The translations under genes were made by a program, and so were the position numbers. From positions 62,001-126,000 of the forward strand of contig NZ_JAEAGO010000001.1 of NCBI RefSeq assembly GCF_016464625.1: 64,000 nucleotides of DNA. Reading direction: 5' to 3'. The notes under the pieces were generated by a model that saw nothing but the letters and a program-made list of their open reading frames with translations, made no database searches and was not told the DNA's origin. This document shows, in pieces, positions 32,135-41,150 of the stretch; the stretch's first letter is position 1, and each line of letters begins with the position of its first letter. Origin of the DNA: Penaeicola halotolerans. GTDB lineage: Bacteria > Bacteroidota > Bacteroidia > Cytophagales > Cyclobacteriaceae.

Positions 32135-34018
32135 ATGAGCGATCAAATCAAGCATGAATGCGGTATAGCCATGATCAGGCTTCGCAAACCTCTCCAATAC
32201 TATATTGATAAATATGATACGCCTCTTTATGCCGTGAATAAGCTGTATCTTCTGATGCAGAAGCAACATAATAGGGGACAAGATGGCGCAGGAGTGGCCA
32301 ATATCAAGATAGATACAAGACCTGGCACGAGGTATATCAGTCGATATCGCTCGATAGAGTCTCAAGCTATAGCAGAGATTTTTGAGAAGATTGGGAAGAA
32401 ATTTAAAAAAGCAAAAAAGCAAGCGCCTGAGAAAGCACTCATGCGAGATGCGGATTGGATCAAGCATCATGTGGGATTCAGTGGGGAAGTATGGCTAGGA
32501 CACTTGAGATATGGAACTCACGGAGAAAACAGTATAGAGACTTGTCATCCCTTTCTAAGACAAAATAACTGGAGAAGTAGAAATCTGGTCGTAGCGGGTA
32601 ACTTCAATATGACCAATGTTGATAAACTTTTTGATCACTTGGTCAATCTCGGTCAGCATCCTAAAGAAATGGCAGACACTGTCACTGTGATGGAAAAGAT
32701 CGGACACTTTTTGGATGAGGAAAACCAAAGAATCTTCGATAAGTATAAGGGTCAACATACCAATATCGAAATCACGAATCTGATAGAAAACGAGCTAGAT
32801 GTTCATAGAATACTCAAGCGTTCTTGCAAAGACTTTGATGGTGGCTATGCCATGGCAGGAATCATTGGGAATGGATCTTCATTTGTAGTAAGAGACCCTG
32901 CTGGAATCAGACCAGCCTACTACTATGCGGATGATGAAGTGGTGGTGGTAGCCTCAGAAAAGCCAGCTATTAAGACAGCTTTCAATATTGCCTATGATCA
33001 GATCAAGGAAATTGATCCTGGTCATGCGCTGATTATCAATAAGGATGGATCATTTGATCAAAAGGAGATCCTAGCACCGATCACAAAGAAGAGTTGCTCA
33101 TTTGAGCGCATTTATTTCTCTAGAGGATCAGATCCAGATATCTATGCAGAGCGTAAGCAGCTGGGTAATTTACTAATCCCTCAGGTCCTCAAAGCGATCA
33201 ACTTTGACCTAAAACATACCGTGTTTTCATATATCCCTAATACAGCCGAAACAGCTTTCTTGGGGATGATCGCTGGATTAGATGAATACCTCGTCAGACA
33301 ACGAAAGGAAATCATTTTGGATGGAAAGCCTCATATAGATTCGCTTGAAGAACTGCTGGCATTTAAGCCCAGAGTTGAGAAGCTAGTCACTAAAGATGTG
33401 AAGTTGAGAACTTTCATCACAGATGACGAACATCGAGATGAGATGGTGGCTCACGTGTATGATACTACCTATGAAGTGGTGCAAAAGGGTGTAGATACAC
33501 TTGTCGTCATTGATGACAGTATCGTGAGAGGGACTACTCTGGAGAAGAGTATCCTTCGTATGCTTGATAGGTTAGAGCCTAAGAAGATCATCATCGTATC
33601 ATCAGCGCCACAGATCAGGTATCCAGACTGCTATGGTATAGATATGTCTAAAATGAAAGATTTTGTAGCTTTCAGGGCATTGTTGGCTTTGGTGAAGGAG
33701 AGAGGCTTGCAACACTTGTTAGAAGAGAGCTATCAGCAGTGTCTGGCAGATCCCAATGGGGCAAATCATGTGCAGCAGGTTTATAATCAGTTTACAGATG
33801 AAGAGATCTCTGAAAAAATCGCTGAGATCATCAGGCCAGAAGATTTGAGAGCAGAGCTACAGGTGATCTATCAGACGGTAGACAACTTGCATACAGCTAT
33901 ACCACAGCATACGGGAGATTGGTACTTCACTGGCAACTATCCAACACCGGGAGGATTTAAGGTGGTCAATAGAGCTTTTAAAAACTTCATGGAAGGCAAA
34001 CTCGTCAGAGCATATTAA
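32135..34018 (+). CDS. Large PurF-like amidophosphoribosyltransferase
   Basis: 627 residues, longer than standard PurF. The N-terminal eight residues (MSDQIKHE) precede Cys9 in ECGIAMIR, matching a short propeptide removed to expose the glutaminase nucleophile. Glutaminase blocks follow: NRGQDGAG, LGHLRYGTHG, and GNFNMTN. A Lys-rich insert at about 80-110 lies within this domain. The phosphoribosyltransferase half has FERIYFSRGSD and the PRPP motif VVIDDSIVRGTT (459-468 as IDDSIVRGTT), then the C-terminal extension. The family's reaction is PRPP plus glutamine to phosphoribosylamine, the first purine step; whether this long form does that or a related job is uncertain. Downstream terminator at 34060. 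Confidence 0.8.
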   Translation: MSDQIKHECGIAMIRLRKPLQYYIDKYDTPLYAVNKLYLLMQKQHNRGQDGAGVANIKIDTRPGTRYISRYRSIESQAIAEIFEKIGKKFKKAKKQAPEKALMRDADWIKHHVGFSGEVWLGHLRYGTHGENSIETCHPFLRQNNWRSRNLVVAGNFNMTNVDKLFDHLVNLGQHPKEMADTVTVMEKIGHFLDEENQRIFDKYKGQHTNIEITNLIENELDVHRILKRSCKDFDGGYAMAGIIGNGSSFVVRDPAGIRPAYYYADDEVVVVASEKPAIKTAFNIAYDQIKEIDPGHALIINKDGSFDQKEILAPITKKSCSFERIYFSRGSDPDIYAERKQLGNLLIPQVLKAINFDLKHTVFSYIPNTAETAFLGMIAGLDEYLVRQRKEIILDGKPHIDSLEELLAFKPRVEKLVTKDVKLRTFITDDEHRDEMVAHVYDTTYEVVQKGVDTLVVIDDSIVRGTTLEKSILRMLDRLEPKKIIIVSSAPQIRYPDCYGIDMSKMKDFVAFRALLALVKERGLQHLLEESYQQCLADPNGANHVQQVYNQFTDEEISEKIAEIIRPEDLRAELQVIYQTVDNLHTAIPQHTGDWYFTGNYPTPGGFKVVNRAFKNFMEGKLVRAY

Positions 34019-34059
34019 GTATCGATTGGTAGATCTTAAAGATCAAAATCATATAAATG

Positions 34060-34090
34060 AAAGAAGCCACATCATCGATGTGGCTTCTTT
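34060..34090. terminator. Bidirectional terminator
   Basis: AAAGAAGCCACAT (34060-34072) and ATGTGGCTTCTTT (34078-34090) form a 13-pair hairpin with A and T on both sides. It lies between the convergent PurF-like and SusD-like genes and can serve both. Confidence 0.88.
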
Positions 34091-34116
34091 GTTTATGGGG
34101 TTATTAATAACCAAAA

Positions 34117-35484
34117 TTAGTTATTTGTATAACCTACGTTTTGTTCAAGGTTTGAATTTACCTCTATTTCTACCAGTGGGATAGGCCATAATACTCTAAA
34201 AGGCTCATTGCCATAAAGAGCAGCCGCTTGACCAAATCTCTTCAAGTCAGCAAATCTATGTCCTTCAAAAGCTAACTCAAATCTTCTTTGAGTCAAGATC
34301 TCATCTAGAGCATCTTCTACAGTTGGAATATCGAGGATAGTCACGTCAGCTAGTCCAGCTCTACCTCTGATTTCATTGATATCATCAATTACTGAAGTAG
34401 GAGTGATTGCAGTTAACGAGCCTGCAAGACGAGCGTTTGCTTCTGCTTTGATCAAATACATTTCAGCAAGTCTGATCAAAGGAACGTTATCATCATTAGT
34501 GGTAGATCTGAAATACTTCACTACTCTATTTCTAGATGTAACTAATACTGATGCTGCAAATCTTTCATCACCTTGCGCACCTGATGCTGCAAATTCATTT
34601 AAGAAAGCATTTCTTAAATAAAACTTCTGACCACCAGTAGCAGGGTTAGAGGAAATAGAAAGAGTGTTTTGATCAGTGTTGCTAAATGCAAGCTCTAAGA
34701 TCATTTCACTATTTCCTTTGATAGAAAAGATGTCAGCATAGTTGTTTTGAAGTGAATAAACTCCAGCATCAATTACTTCTGCAGCCTTTGAAGCAGCCAT
34801 TGTATTGTTGCCTTGTTGTAAATAAACTCTAGCAAGTAACGCTGTAGCAGATAATGGCCTCGCTCTAAATGGAGCATTTGCAGTATTTTGTAAGTTGTCT
34901 TCAGCAAATGTCAAATCTTCAATGATAAATGTATAAAGATCTGCTTCTGTTGCTCTAGGAGCGAAATTCAATGATTCAGTGTCTGTGATGAAATCTGTTA
35001 CGATAGGTACGCCACCAAATACTTTCAGCATATCGTAATATACCAATGCTCTTAAGAATCTAGCTTCAGCTTCTAAAGCGGCTAGCTGCTCTGGAGAAGC
35101 ATCTGTAATATCTTCTAGTACAGAAAGTATAAAGTTGGCATTACTGATCACAGCGTACATAGTCTGCCAAGTACTTCTGATTTGAAGGTTAGAAGGATTG
35201 ATTATTCTTGCACTAACCTCTTGATCAGTTGTAAATGTACCTGCATGTTGTAAGTTATCCGTATAGACATCTTGATAGTATAGATATCTCAATCCATAAT
35301 AGTTGCCACTCTGCATTGCAGAATAAACACCTAGTATTGCTCTGTTGGCATTAGCCAAAGTTGTAATGGCACCATTAACATCAATAGAGTTTACTGGATC
35401 TTGCTCTAGTGTATCACATGATGTTTGGAATATTAGTATTGATGCAAATACTAACGCTATTATTTTATTAAATCTCTTTTTCAT
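34117..35484 (-). CDS. SusD/RagB-family outer-membrane lipoprotein
   Basis: 455 residues. Lipoprotein signal with FQTSC (Cys at about 23). SusD features follow: an N-terminal AITTLANANRAILGVYSAM helix, TPR-like helices in the middle (LEAEARFLRALVYYDMLKVFGGVPIV and ATALLARVYLQQGN), and the C-terminal LAEMYLIKAEANAR, LTQRRFELAFEGHRFADLKRFG and PIPLVEIEVN blocks. It binds the ligand at the cell surface and closes over the SusC partner, encoded five bases upstream. The ligand is not evident; no carbohydrate enzyme is linked. Confidence 0.93.
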   Translation of the reverse strand: MKKRFNKIIALVFASILIFQTSCDTLEQDPVNSIDVNGAITTLANANRAILGVYSAMQSGNYYGLRYLYYQDVYTDNLQHAGTFTTDQEVSARIINPSNLQIRSTWQTMYAVISNANFILSVLEDITDASPEQLAALEAEARFLRALVYYDMLKVFGGVPIVTDFITDTESLNFAPRATEADLYTFIIEDLTFAEDNLQNTANAPFRARPLSATALLARVYLQQGNNTMAASKAAEVIDAGVYSLQNNYADIFSIKGNSEMILELAFSNTDQNTLSISSNPATGGQKFYLRNAFLNEFAASGAQGDERFAASVLVTSRNRVVKYFRSTTNDDNVPLIRLAEMYLIKAEANARLAGSLTAITPTSVIDDINEIRGRAGLADVTILDIPTVEDALDEILTQRRFELAFEGHRFADLKRFGQAAALYGNEPFRVLWPIPLVEIEVNSNLEQNVGYTNN

Positions 35485-35489
35485 AGTTC

Positions 35490-38400
35490 TTAAAATCCTA
35501 CGTTAATACCAAATGTGTATGTTCTAGGCTGTGGGAATGTATAGAAATCCACGCCAAGTGTAGTATTGCTAGTACCTGATGAATTTACCTCAGGGTCAAA
35601 ACCAGAGTAGTTAGTAAATGTAAATAGGTTTTGTGCTTGAGCATATACTCTTAAGCTTCTGATTTGAAGTTTCTCAGTAACAGAAGTAGGGAATCTATAA
35701 CCTAATACTACGTTTTTGAACCTTAAGAAAGATCCATCCTCTATAAATCTAGAGGTGTTTGAAGCATTGTTTCTATTTGCCGCTACACTAAAAGTCGCTC
35801 TGGGAATTTGACCATTACCTGGATTCTCTTCAGATCTCCATCTATTAACTACCGTAGCTTTGTTGTTATCATCGAAGAAGTTGGCAAACATACCCTCTTG
35901 GAAGCTACCTGCTGCATTAGCGATTTCATTTCCATAAGAAAACTGCATGAATACTTGTAGATCAAAGCCTTTATATGAGAAGGTATTATTAAAACCACCT
36001 ACAAACTTAGGCTGAGCATTACCAAGTACTGTGAAATCATCATCGGTAATAACACCATCACCATCGATATCTCTGTAGTTCATATCACCAGCTTGAATAC
36101 CTGCTGCTTGTCTCGATGCAGGAACATCCTCTTGCGTCATGAATACACCGTCTGAAATCAAACCGTAGAATGTTCCAATAGGTTGTCCTTCTCTTAAGAC
36201 TAGTGAGTTACCACCAAATCCATAGAATACGTCCTCCCCGTTGAACAGTTCAGTTACTTCATTTCTATTGAAAGAAATGTTAAGATCTGATCTCCATTTA
36301 AAACCATTGCCTGGTTGGTCAACATTGACAGTAGACAACGTGAATTCAAGACCTTCGTTTTCAACTGATCCAATATTTGATTGGTAAGAACCAAAACCGT
36401 TTTGAGTTGGGATTGGTCTTGCGAAAAGAAGATCTGTTGTATTTTTCTTGTAATAGTCAACGATCAGGTTCACTCTGTTATTGACAAAACCAAGATCTAA
36501 ACCAACGTTGATTTGAGTAGTTTCTTCCCATTTCAAATCTGGGTTACCCAATTGAGCTGGAGCAATCGCTGGTCTATCTAAATAGTTAGATGTACCTGCA
36601 AGACCTCTGAAAGAGAAGTTACCAATTTCTTGGTTACCTGTGATACCCCAAGAACCTCTTACTTTTAAGTCAGTGAAGATGTTTTGAGAAGCCATAAAGT
36701 CTTCATCTATAATTCTCCATCCAGCAGATACTGAAGGGAAATAACCCCATCTGTTGTTTTCACCAAATCTTGATGAAGCATCAGCTCTAAAGCTCACAGA
36801 TAGTAAGTATTTCTGATCGTAAGCATAGTTAGCTCTACCGAAATATGATTCAAGTCCCCAACCTGCAAAGCTACTGCTACCAGAGTTTACTGTGGCAGCT
36901 GCTCCAAGGTATCTAAAACGCTCACCAGGAAATCCAATACCTCTTACTGATGAAGTAGTGATGATGTTTTCTTCTCTATTATGACCAGCTACAACTGCTA
37001 GATTGTGCACTTCATTGAAAGTTTTTGCGTAGTCAAAAACTACTTCACCTACCCACTTGATTGGGTTAGAAGTATTGAAATTACCAGCACCACCTTCTGC
37101 AGTAGAAGAACTACCAGGATAGTTATCAGGAGTGTATCTTCTCTCTTGGAAATTCAAGATATCTGCACCACCTCTTAGTGTTACTTTTAATCCATCAGTG
37201 ATTTCATACTGACCATAAGCGTTTACAAGTGCTCTGATAGACTGATTGACATCGTCATTTTCAGTACCTTCAGCTACAGGATTAGAGTAGAAGTACTGAG
37301 GTCTTGTATAGCTACCATCTTCTTCAAATACAGGCCAAAGAGGAGAGGCTGCTAATGAGTTAGCAAAAGGACCATTAAGCGTATTATCAGATACAATTCT
37401 ATTTTGCTCTGATCTGCTCAACTGCGAGCTGAAACTCACTAAAAACCTATCAGTTACGTTGTGATCAAGATTAAATCTTGTAGAGATTCTATTATAACGA
37501 GAGTTGATAACAGTACCCTCTTGATCAAAATAGTTAGCGGAGATATAGTATCTTGTCTTATCATTTCCACCAGTCATATTGACTTCATAGTTTTGGATTG
37601 GTGCTCTTCTAGTTACTTGATCTACCCAATCAGTATCAATATTATCACCATAAAAATCGCTCGGATTACCATTTGCAGTCGATATAGTTGGATCAACTTC
37701 TCCATAAAACCAATCTAAGATTTCTTTATCAGTAGTATTTTCTGGAGTTTTGCCAAGAGCAGCCAGTGAAAAAGCATCTTTCATCAAAAGCAGGTATTGA
37801 TCTCTATTCAAGAATTTAGGCTTGTTCCAGAGCTCTTGAGTACCCCAATATGCATTGAAGTTCACTTGTGTCTTTTGATCTTTACCTCTTTTTGTTGTGA
37901 TAAGTACTACACCGTTAGCGGCTCTAGATCCGTAGATCGCAGCAGCAGCAGCATCCTTAAGAACTTCCATAGACTCGATATCCGCTGGGTTTAAGTCAGT
38001 CAGGGCATTGATAGACTGTCCACCAAAACCTAGTTGAGACTGATCACCAGTAGTCATCGGTACACCATCTACTACATAAAGTGGTTGGTTTGAAGCAGAG
38101 ATAGAAGATGCCCCTCTAATTCTCACAGAGATACCTCCACCTGGAGTACCAGAGTTTTGGTTGATCTGTACACCAGCTACTCTACCCTGTAGTGCCTGAT
38201 CGATACCTGTAGCAGGTACGTCTCTGATCACATCGGCATTGACGCTTGATACAGCTCCTGTGAGCTCTCTTTTATCTTGAGTACCGTAACCTACAACTAC
38301 TACTTCATTTAGAAGCTCAGTATCTGGCTGAAGGGTTACATTGATAGTAGATCTATTGCCTACTCTTTGTTCTTGGGTAGTAAACCCAAGGAATGAAAAT

Positions 38401-38618
38401 ACTAAAACAGCATCAGATGGTACATTGTCGATCGCATAGTTACCATCTAAGTCAGTAGCCATTCCTCTAGTCGTGCCTTTGATTTGCACGCCTACGCCTG
38501 GTAGTGGTTGCCCATCTTCACCAGAGACTACTTTGCCCGAGACTCTACCAGTCTGAGCCATAGCACTATAGCTAATGTTGATCAACAAAGCCATTGCTAC
38601 AAGTAAAACTTTTCTCAT
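35490..38618 (-). CDS. SusC/RagA-family TonB-dependent transporter
   Basis: 1042 residues. Signal peptide ending SAMAQ. Residues about 24-105 form a carboxypeptidase-regulatory-like domain (GRVSGKVVSGEDGQPLPGVGV). The TonB box region NEVVVVGYGTQ precedes the plug (GAVSSVNADVI, LQGRVAGVQINQNSG, IRGASSISASNQPLYVVDG, NPADIESMEVLKDAAAAAIYG). The rest is a 22-strand barrel ending RTYTFGINVGF with the terminal aromatic. It imports a substrate across the outer membrane with TonB energy, together with the SusD-like protein. A hairpin lies about 40 bases before the start in the probable leader. Confidence 0.95.
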   Translation of the reverse strand: MRKVLLVAMALLINISYSAMAQTGRVSGKVVSGEDGQPLPGVGVQIKGTTRGMATDLDGNYAIDNVPSDAVLVFSFLGFTTQEQRVGNRSTINVTLQPDTELLNEVVVVGYGTQDKRELTGAVSSVNADVIRDVPATGIDQALQGRVAGVQINQNSGTPGGGISVRIRGASSISASNQPLYVVDGVPMTTGDQSQLGFGGQSINALTDLNPADIESMEVLKDAAAAAIYGSRAANGVVLITTKRGKDQKTQVNFNAYWGTQELWNKPKFLNRDQYLLLMKDAFSLAALGKTPENTTDKEILDWFYGEVDPTISTANGNPSDFYGDNIDTDWVDQVTRRAPIQNYEVNMTGGNDKTRYYISANYFDQEGTVINSRYNRISTRFNLDHNVTDRFLVSFSSQLSRSEQNRIVSDNTLNGPFANSLAASPLWPVFEEDGSYTRPQYFYSNPVAEGTENDDVNQSIRALVNAYGQYEITDGLKVTLRGGADILNFQERRYTPDNYPGSSSTAEGGAGNFNTSNPIKWVGEVVFDYAKTFNEVHNLAVVAGHNREENIITTSSVRGIGFPGERFRYLGAAATVNSGSSSFAGWGLESYFGRANYAYDQKYLLSVSFRADASSRFGENNRWGYFPSVSAGWRIIDEDFMASQNIFTDLKVRGSWGITGNQEIGNFSFRGLAGTSNYLDRPAIAPAQLGNPDLKWEETTQINVGLDLGFVNNRVNLIVDYYKKNTTDLLFARPIPTQNGFGSYQSNIGSVENEGLEFTLSTVNVDQPGNGFKWRSDLNISFNRNEVTELFNGEDVFYGFGGNSLVLREGQPIGTFYGLISDGVFMTQEDVPASRQAAGIQAGDMNYRDIDGDGVITDDDFTVLGNAQPKFVGGFNNTFSYKGFDLQVFMQFSYGNEIANAAGSFQEGMFANFFDDNNKATVVNRWRSEENPGNGQIPRATFSVAANRNNASNTSRFIEDGSFLRFKNVVLGYRFPTSVTEKLQIRSLRVYAQAQNLFTFTNYSGFDPEVNSSGTSNTTLGVDFYTFPQPRTYTFGINVGF

Positions 38619-38659
38619 AGTTGATTGTGATTTGGTTTAAAATAAATTTGAATAAAAGA

Positions 38660-38690
38660 GACCAAAAGAACCTTTCGGTACTGTTTGGTC
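38660..38690 (-). promoter_or_regulatory. Leader hairpin of the susC-like gene
   Basis: GACCAAA and TTTGGTC form the outer stem, then AGAACC and GGTACT a second stem with one mismatch and one bulged base, closing on a four-base loop TTTC. It lies 41 bases before the susC-like start and has no T tract in the direction of the gene, so it is more like a leader structure or binding site than a terminator. Confidence 0.4.
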
Positions 38691-38783
38691 CATAAAACTA
38701 ATATGCAAGTTAAGTAAAAAAGCTAAAATTTGCCCGTAATGTTTAAGAAAAAATTAATAATACTGCTTAAGTGTTAAACAAAA

Positions 38784-38812
38784 CAAAAAATCCCTGCAAA
38801 GTTTGCAAGGAT
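38784..38812 (-). terminator. Terminator of the Fe-S carrier gene
   Basis: On the minus strand ATCCTTGCAA and TTGCAGGGAT pair (one G-T pair) across a three-base loop, followed by TTTTTG. It separates the Fe-S carrier gene from the susC/susD operon. Confidence 0.85.
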
Positions 38813-38839
38813 CAAAATAAGATAGAGGTCTGTAGTAAC

Positions 38840-39166
38840 CTATATAGCGAAACTCTCTCCGCATCCACAAGTGCGTGTAGCATTTGGATTGATGAATTGG
38901 AAGCCTTTGCCATTAAGCCCGTCTGAAAACTCAAGTGTGGTCCCAGCTAGGTAAAGCAAGCTTTTCTTATCTACGATGATTTTCACTCCTTTATCTTCAA
39001 ATACTTGGTCTGTGTCTTTCAGAGCCGAATCAAATTCCAAATCATACATCAATCCAGAGCATCCTCCGCCCTTTACAGCTACTCGGATATGATCATTGGC
39101 AGTTCTTCCTTCTGTACTCCTAAGTTCTAGGATTCTTTCTTTGGCTCTCTCTGTTACTGCTATCAT
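38840..39166 (-). CDS. A-type iron-sulfur carrier (IscA/SufA/ErpA family)
   Basis: 108 residues, full length. The three family cysteines are Cys36 (GGGCSGL), Cys100 and Cys102 (TRTCGCGESF). It opens MIAVTERAKERILEL and contains GLNGKGFQFINPNA. It delivers or holds iron-sulfur clusters for assembly into apoproteins in the cytoplasm. No other isc or suf gene is nearby, so which of the A-type roles it has cannot be read from context. Terminator downstream; divergent from the methylmalonyl-CoA epimerase gene. Confidence 0.92.
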   Translation of the reverse strand: MIAVTERAKERILELRSTEGRTANDHIRVAVKGGGCSGLMYDLEFDSALKDTDQVFEDKGVKIIVDKKSLLYLAGTTLEFSDGLNGKGFQFINPNATRTCGCGESFAI

Positions 39167-39286
39167 GCTTCTTATGATTTATAGTATCTTTGTGATTCGA
39201 TTGCTTATTATTAATTCTCTGATGAGAAGAAAAGTTCTAAGCCTGACACAAATTTAAAGATTTATTTAGATTTATACTTAATAAGG

Positions 39287-39691
39287 ATGACTAAAATCGA
39301 ACACATCGGTATCGCTGTCAAAGAGATAGCGGCAGCTGATAAAATTTATAGTAAATTATTAGGCGTTGACCCTTATAAACAGGAAGAGGTAGCTTCTGAA
39401 GGGGTGTTGACTTCTTTTTTTAAAATAGGAGATTCTAAGATAGAACTGCTTGAGGCAACTCGAGAGGATAGCCCTATTGCTAAGTTTATAGAAAAGAAAG
39501 GAGAAGGGATTCATCACATCGCTTTTGATGTAGAAGATATCCATGCGGAGATGGATAGACTCCGTGCAGAAGGATTTGTCCTACTAAACGAACAGCCGAA
39601 AAGAGGTGCTGATAATAAATTAGTTTGTTTCATACATCCAAAAAGTGCTCATGGTGTACTGATCGAACTTTGTCAAGAAATAAAGGAATAA
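39287..39691 (+). CDS. mce: Methylmalonyl-CoA epimerase
   Basis: 134 residues, glyoxalase/VOC fold made of two beta-alpha-beta-beta-beta units. Metal ligands are in IEHIGIAV (His6), the mid-chain IELLEA glutamate region, GIHHIAFDV, and the final HGVLIELCQ glutamate. It interconverts the two methylmalonyl-CoA epimers between propionyl-CoA carboxylation and the mutase. The mutase genes are not in the window. The thiL start lies six bases after its stop, so the two are co-transcribed. Confidence 0.93.
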   Translation: MTKIEHIGIAVKEIAAADKIYSKLLGVDPYKQEEVASEGVLTSFFKIGDSKIELLEATREDSPIAKFIEKKGEGIHHIAFDVEDIHAEMDRLRAEGFVLLNEQPKRGADNKLVCFIHPKSAHGVLIELCQEIKE

Positions 39692-39697
39692 GTGAAA

Positions 39698-40726
39698 ATG
39701 GAAAAGAGAACGGAATTAGCAGACCTAGGAGAGTTTGGTTTGATAGAGAGATTGAGTAGTGGCTTTGCGCTTACGCAGACTTCTACTGTCAAAGGTATAG
39801 GAGATGATGCTGCGGTCATTGACAAGGGTAATGGAGAGGTGATGGTTATTTCAACTGATTTGCTATTAGAAGGTGTACACTTTGATTTATCTTTTCATCC
39901 TTTACAGCATCTAGGCTTCAAAGCAGTTGCAGTCAATGTCTCTGATATCGCAGCCATGAATGCAGTACCTACTCAGATCACGGTCAGTATCGGTATTAGC
40001 AATAGATTTTCTTTAGAAGCGATAGATGCACTTTATGATGGGATCAAAGCTGCCTGTGAGCATTATAAGGTAGATCTTGTAGGAGGCGACACTACCTCTT
40101 CTAGAGCAGGACTAGTCCTATCGATCACTGCTGTGGGTGAGGCCAAAAAGGAGGATTTGAGTTATAGATCTGGAGCGCAACTAGCAGATATCATCTGTGT
40201 GACTGGAGATCTAGGAGGGGCCTATGTAGGTCTTCAAGTGCTAGAGAGAGAAAAGCAAGTTTACCTAGCCAATCCAGAGATGCAGCCTGACCTAGCACCT
40301 TATGAATATGTAGTTCAACGTCAACTCAAATCGGATGCGCGTACAGATATCATCCACGAAATGCGAGAGCAAGGAATAGTGCCTACTGCTATGATAGATG
40401 TGTCTGACGGTCTGGCTTCTGAGTTATTTCACATAGCTAAAGCATCAGATAAAGCGGTTCAAATTTTTGAAGATAAACTTCCGATAGCCAAGCCGACATT
40501 TGATACTGCTGTGGAGTTTAATCTAGATCCGATCACTTGCGCACTAAATGGTGGAGAGGATTATGAATTGCTCTTTACGATCAAGCAGGAAGATTATGAA
40601 AAACTCAAAATGCATCCAGATATCCACTTCATCGGCTATGTGCATGAAAGAGACAAAGGCATGAATCTAGTGACCAAGAGTGGTACGGTGGTGTCGCTCA
40701 AAGCACAAGGCTGGCAACATTTTTAA
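39698..40726 (+). CDS. thiL: Thiamine-monophosphate kinase
   Basis: 342 residues from ATG 39698; a GTG two codons earlier is less likely. Motifs in order: GIGDDAAVI, STDLLLEGVHF, NVSDIAAMNA, LVGGDTTSS, VTGDLGGAYVGL, MIDVSDGLASEL and NGGEDYELLFT, all standard for ThiL of the PurM-like fold. It phosphorylates thiamine monophosphate to the active diphosphate. Normal length. Follows mce closely and ends at a strong terminator. Confidence 0.94.
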   Translation: MEKRTELADLGEFGLIERLSSGFALTQTSTVKGIGDDAAVIDKGNGEVMVISTDLLLEGVHFDLSFHPLQHLGFKAVAVNVSDIAAMNAVPTQITVSIGISNRFSLEAIDALYDGIKAACEHYKVDLVGGDTTSSRAGLVLSITAVGEAKKEDLSYRSGAQLADIICVTGDLGGAYVGLQVLEREKQVYLANPEMQPDLAPYEYVVQRQLKSDARTDIIHEMREQGIVPTAMIDVSDGLASELFHIAKASDKAVQIFEDKLPIAKPTFDTAVEFNLDPITCALNGGEDYELLFTIKQEDYEKLKMHPDIHFIGYVHERDKGMNLVTKSGTVVSLKAQGWQHF

Positions 40727-40733
40727 CCAAAAG

Positions 40734-40766
40734 AAAACCGAGAAGATTATTTCCTCTCGGTTTTTT
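40734..40766. terminator. Bidirectional terminator
   Basis: AAAACCGAGA (40734-40743) and TCTCGGTTTT (40755-40764) with an 11-base loop; T run on the plus side, A run on the other. It serves thiL and the convergent hypothetical gene. Confidence 0.85.
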
Positions 40767-40769
40767 CAT

Positions 40770-41147
40770 TTATTCCTCATTGGGATAGGGAATGAAGACG
40801 AAATTGGTAAACTCCTCATCGATCACAAATAAGCAGCAGTACTCATCTGGATCTTTGTATGTTTTCTTAAACTCATCAAGCATCTCTGAGTCTACAAGTT
40901 TTCTTTGTACAAACTCATCTATATAAGTGATGTAATAATTCCATTCGAGCGGTTTGTCCTTATTGCCGATCAATAGCTGTCCTATAGGTTGAAGGGTTCT
41001 GCATATCGGAAATATAGGATAGTCAGAAAACTTTTTGCTTCTGATCTGATAGGCTGCCTCTTTGATTGTATCCGCTATTTTGACAAAGTCTTTAGTGATA
41101 GTGCCTAGATATTTACCGTTGAGTTCTGGATCATTTTCGTGATACAT
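40770..41147 (-). CDS. Conserved-looking hypothetical protein
   Basis: 125 residues, no signal peptide or membrane segment, so probably cytoplasmic. The chain is mixed alpha/beta with KIADTIKEAAYQIRSKKFSDY, RTLQPIGQLLIGN and a hydrophobic end (YCCLFVIDEEFTNFVFIPYP). I recognise no named family. It starts three bases after the stop of the rRNA methyltransferase gene in the same direction, so the two are very likely one operon and may share a role in RNA or translation; that is inference from position only. Confidence 0.65.
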   Translation of the reverse strand: MYHENDPELNGKYLGTITKDFVKIADTIKEAAYQIRSKKFSDYPIFPICRTLQPIGQLLIGNKDKPLEWNYYITYIDEFVQRKLVDSEMLDEFKKTYKDPDEYCCLFVIDEEFTNFVFIPYPNEE

Positions 41148-41150
41148 GCC

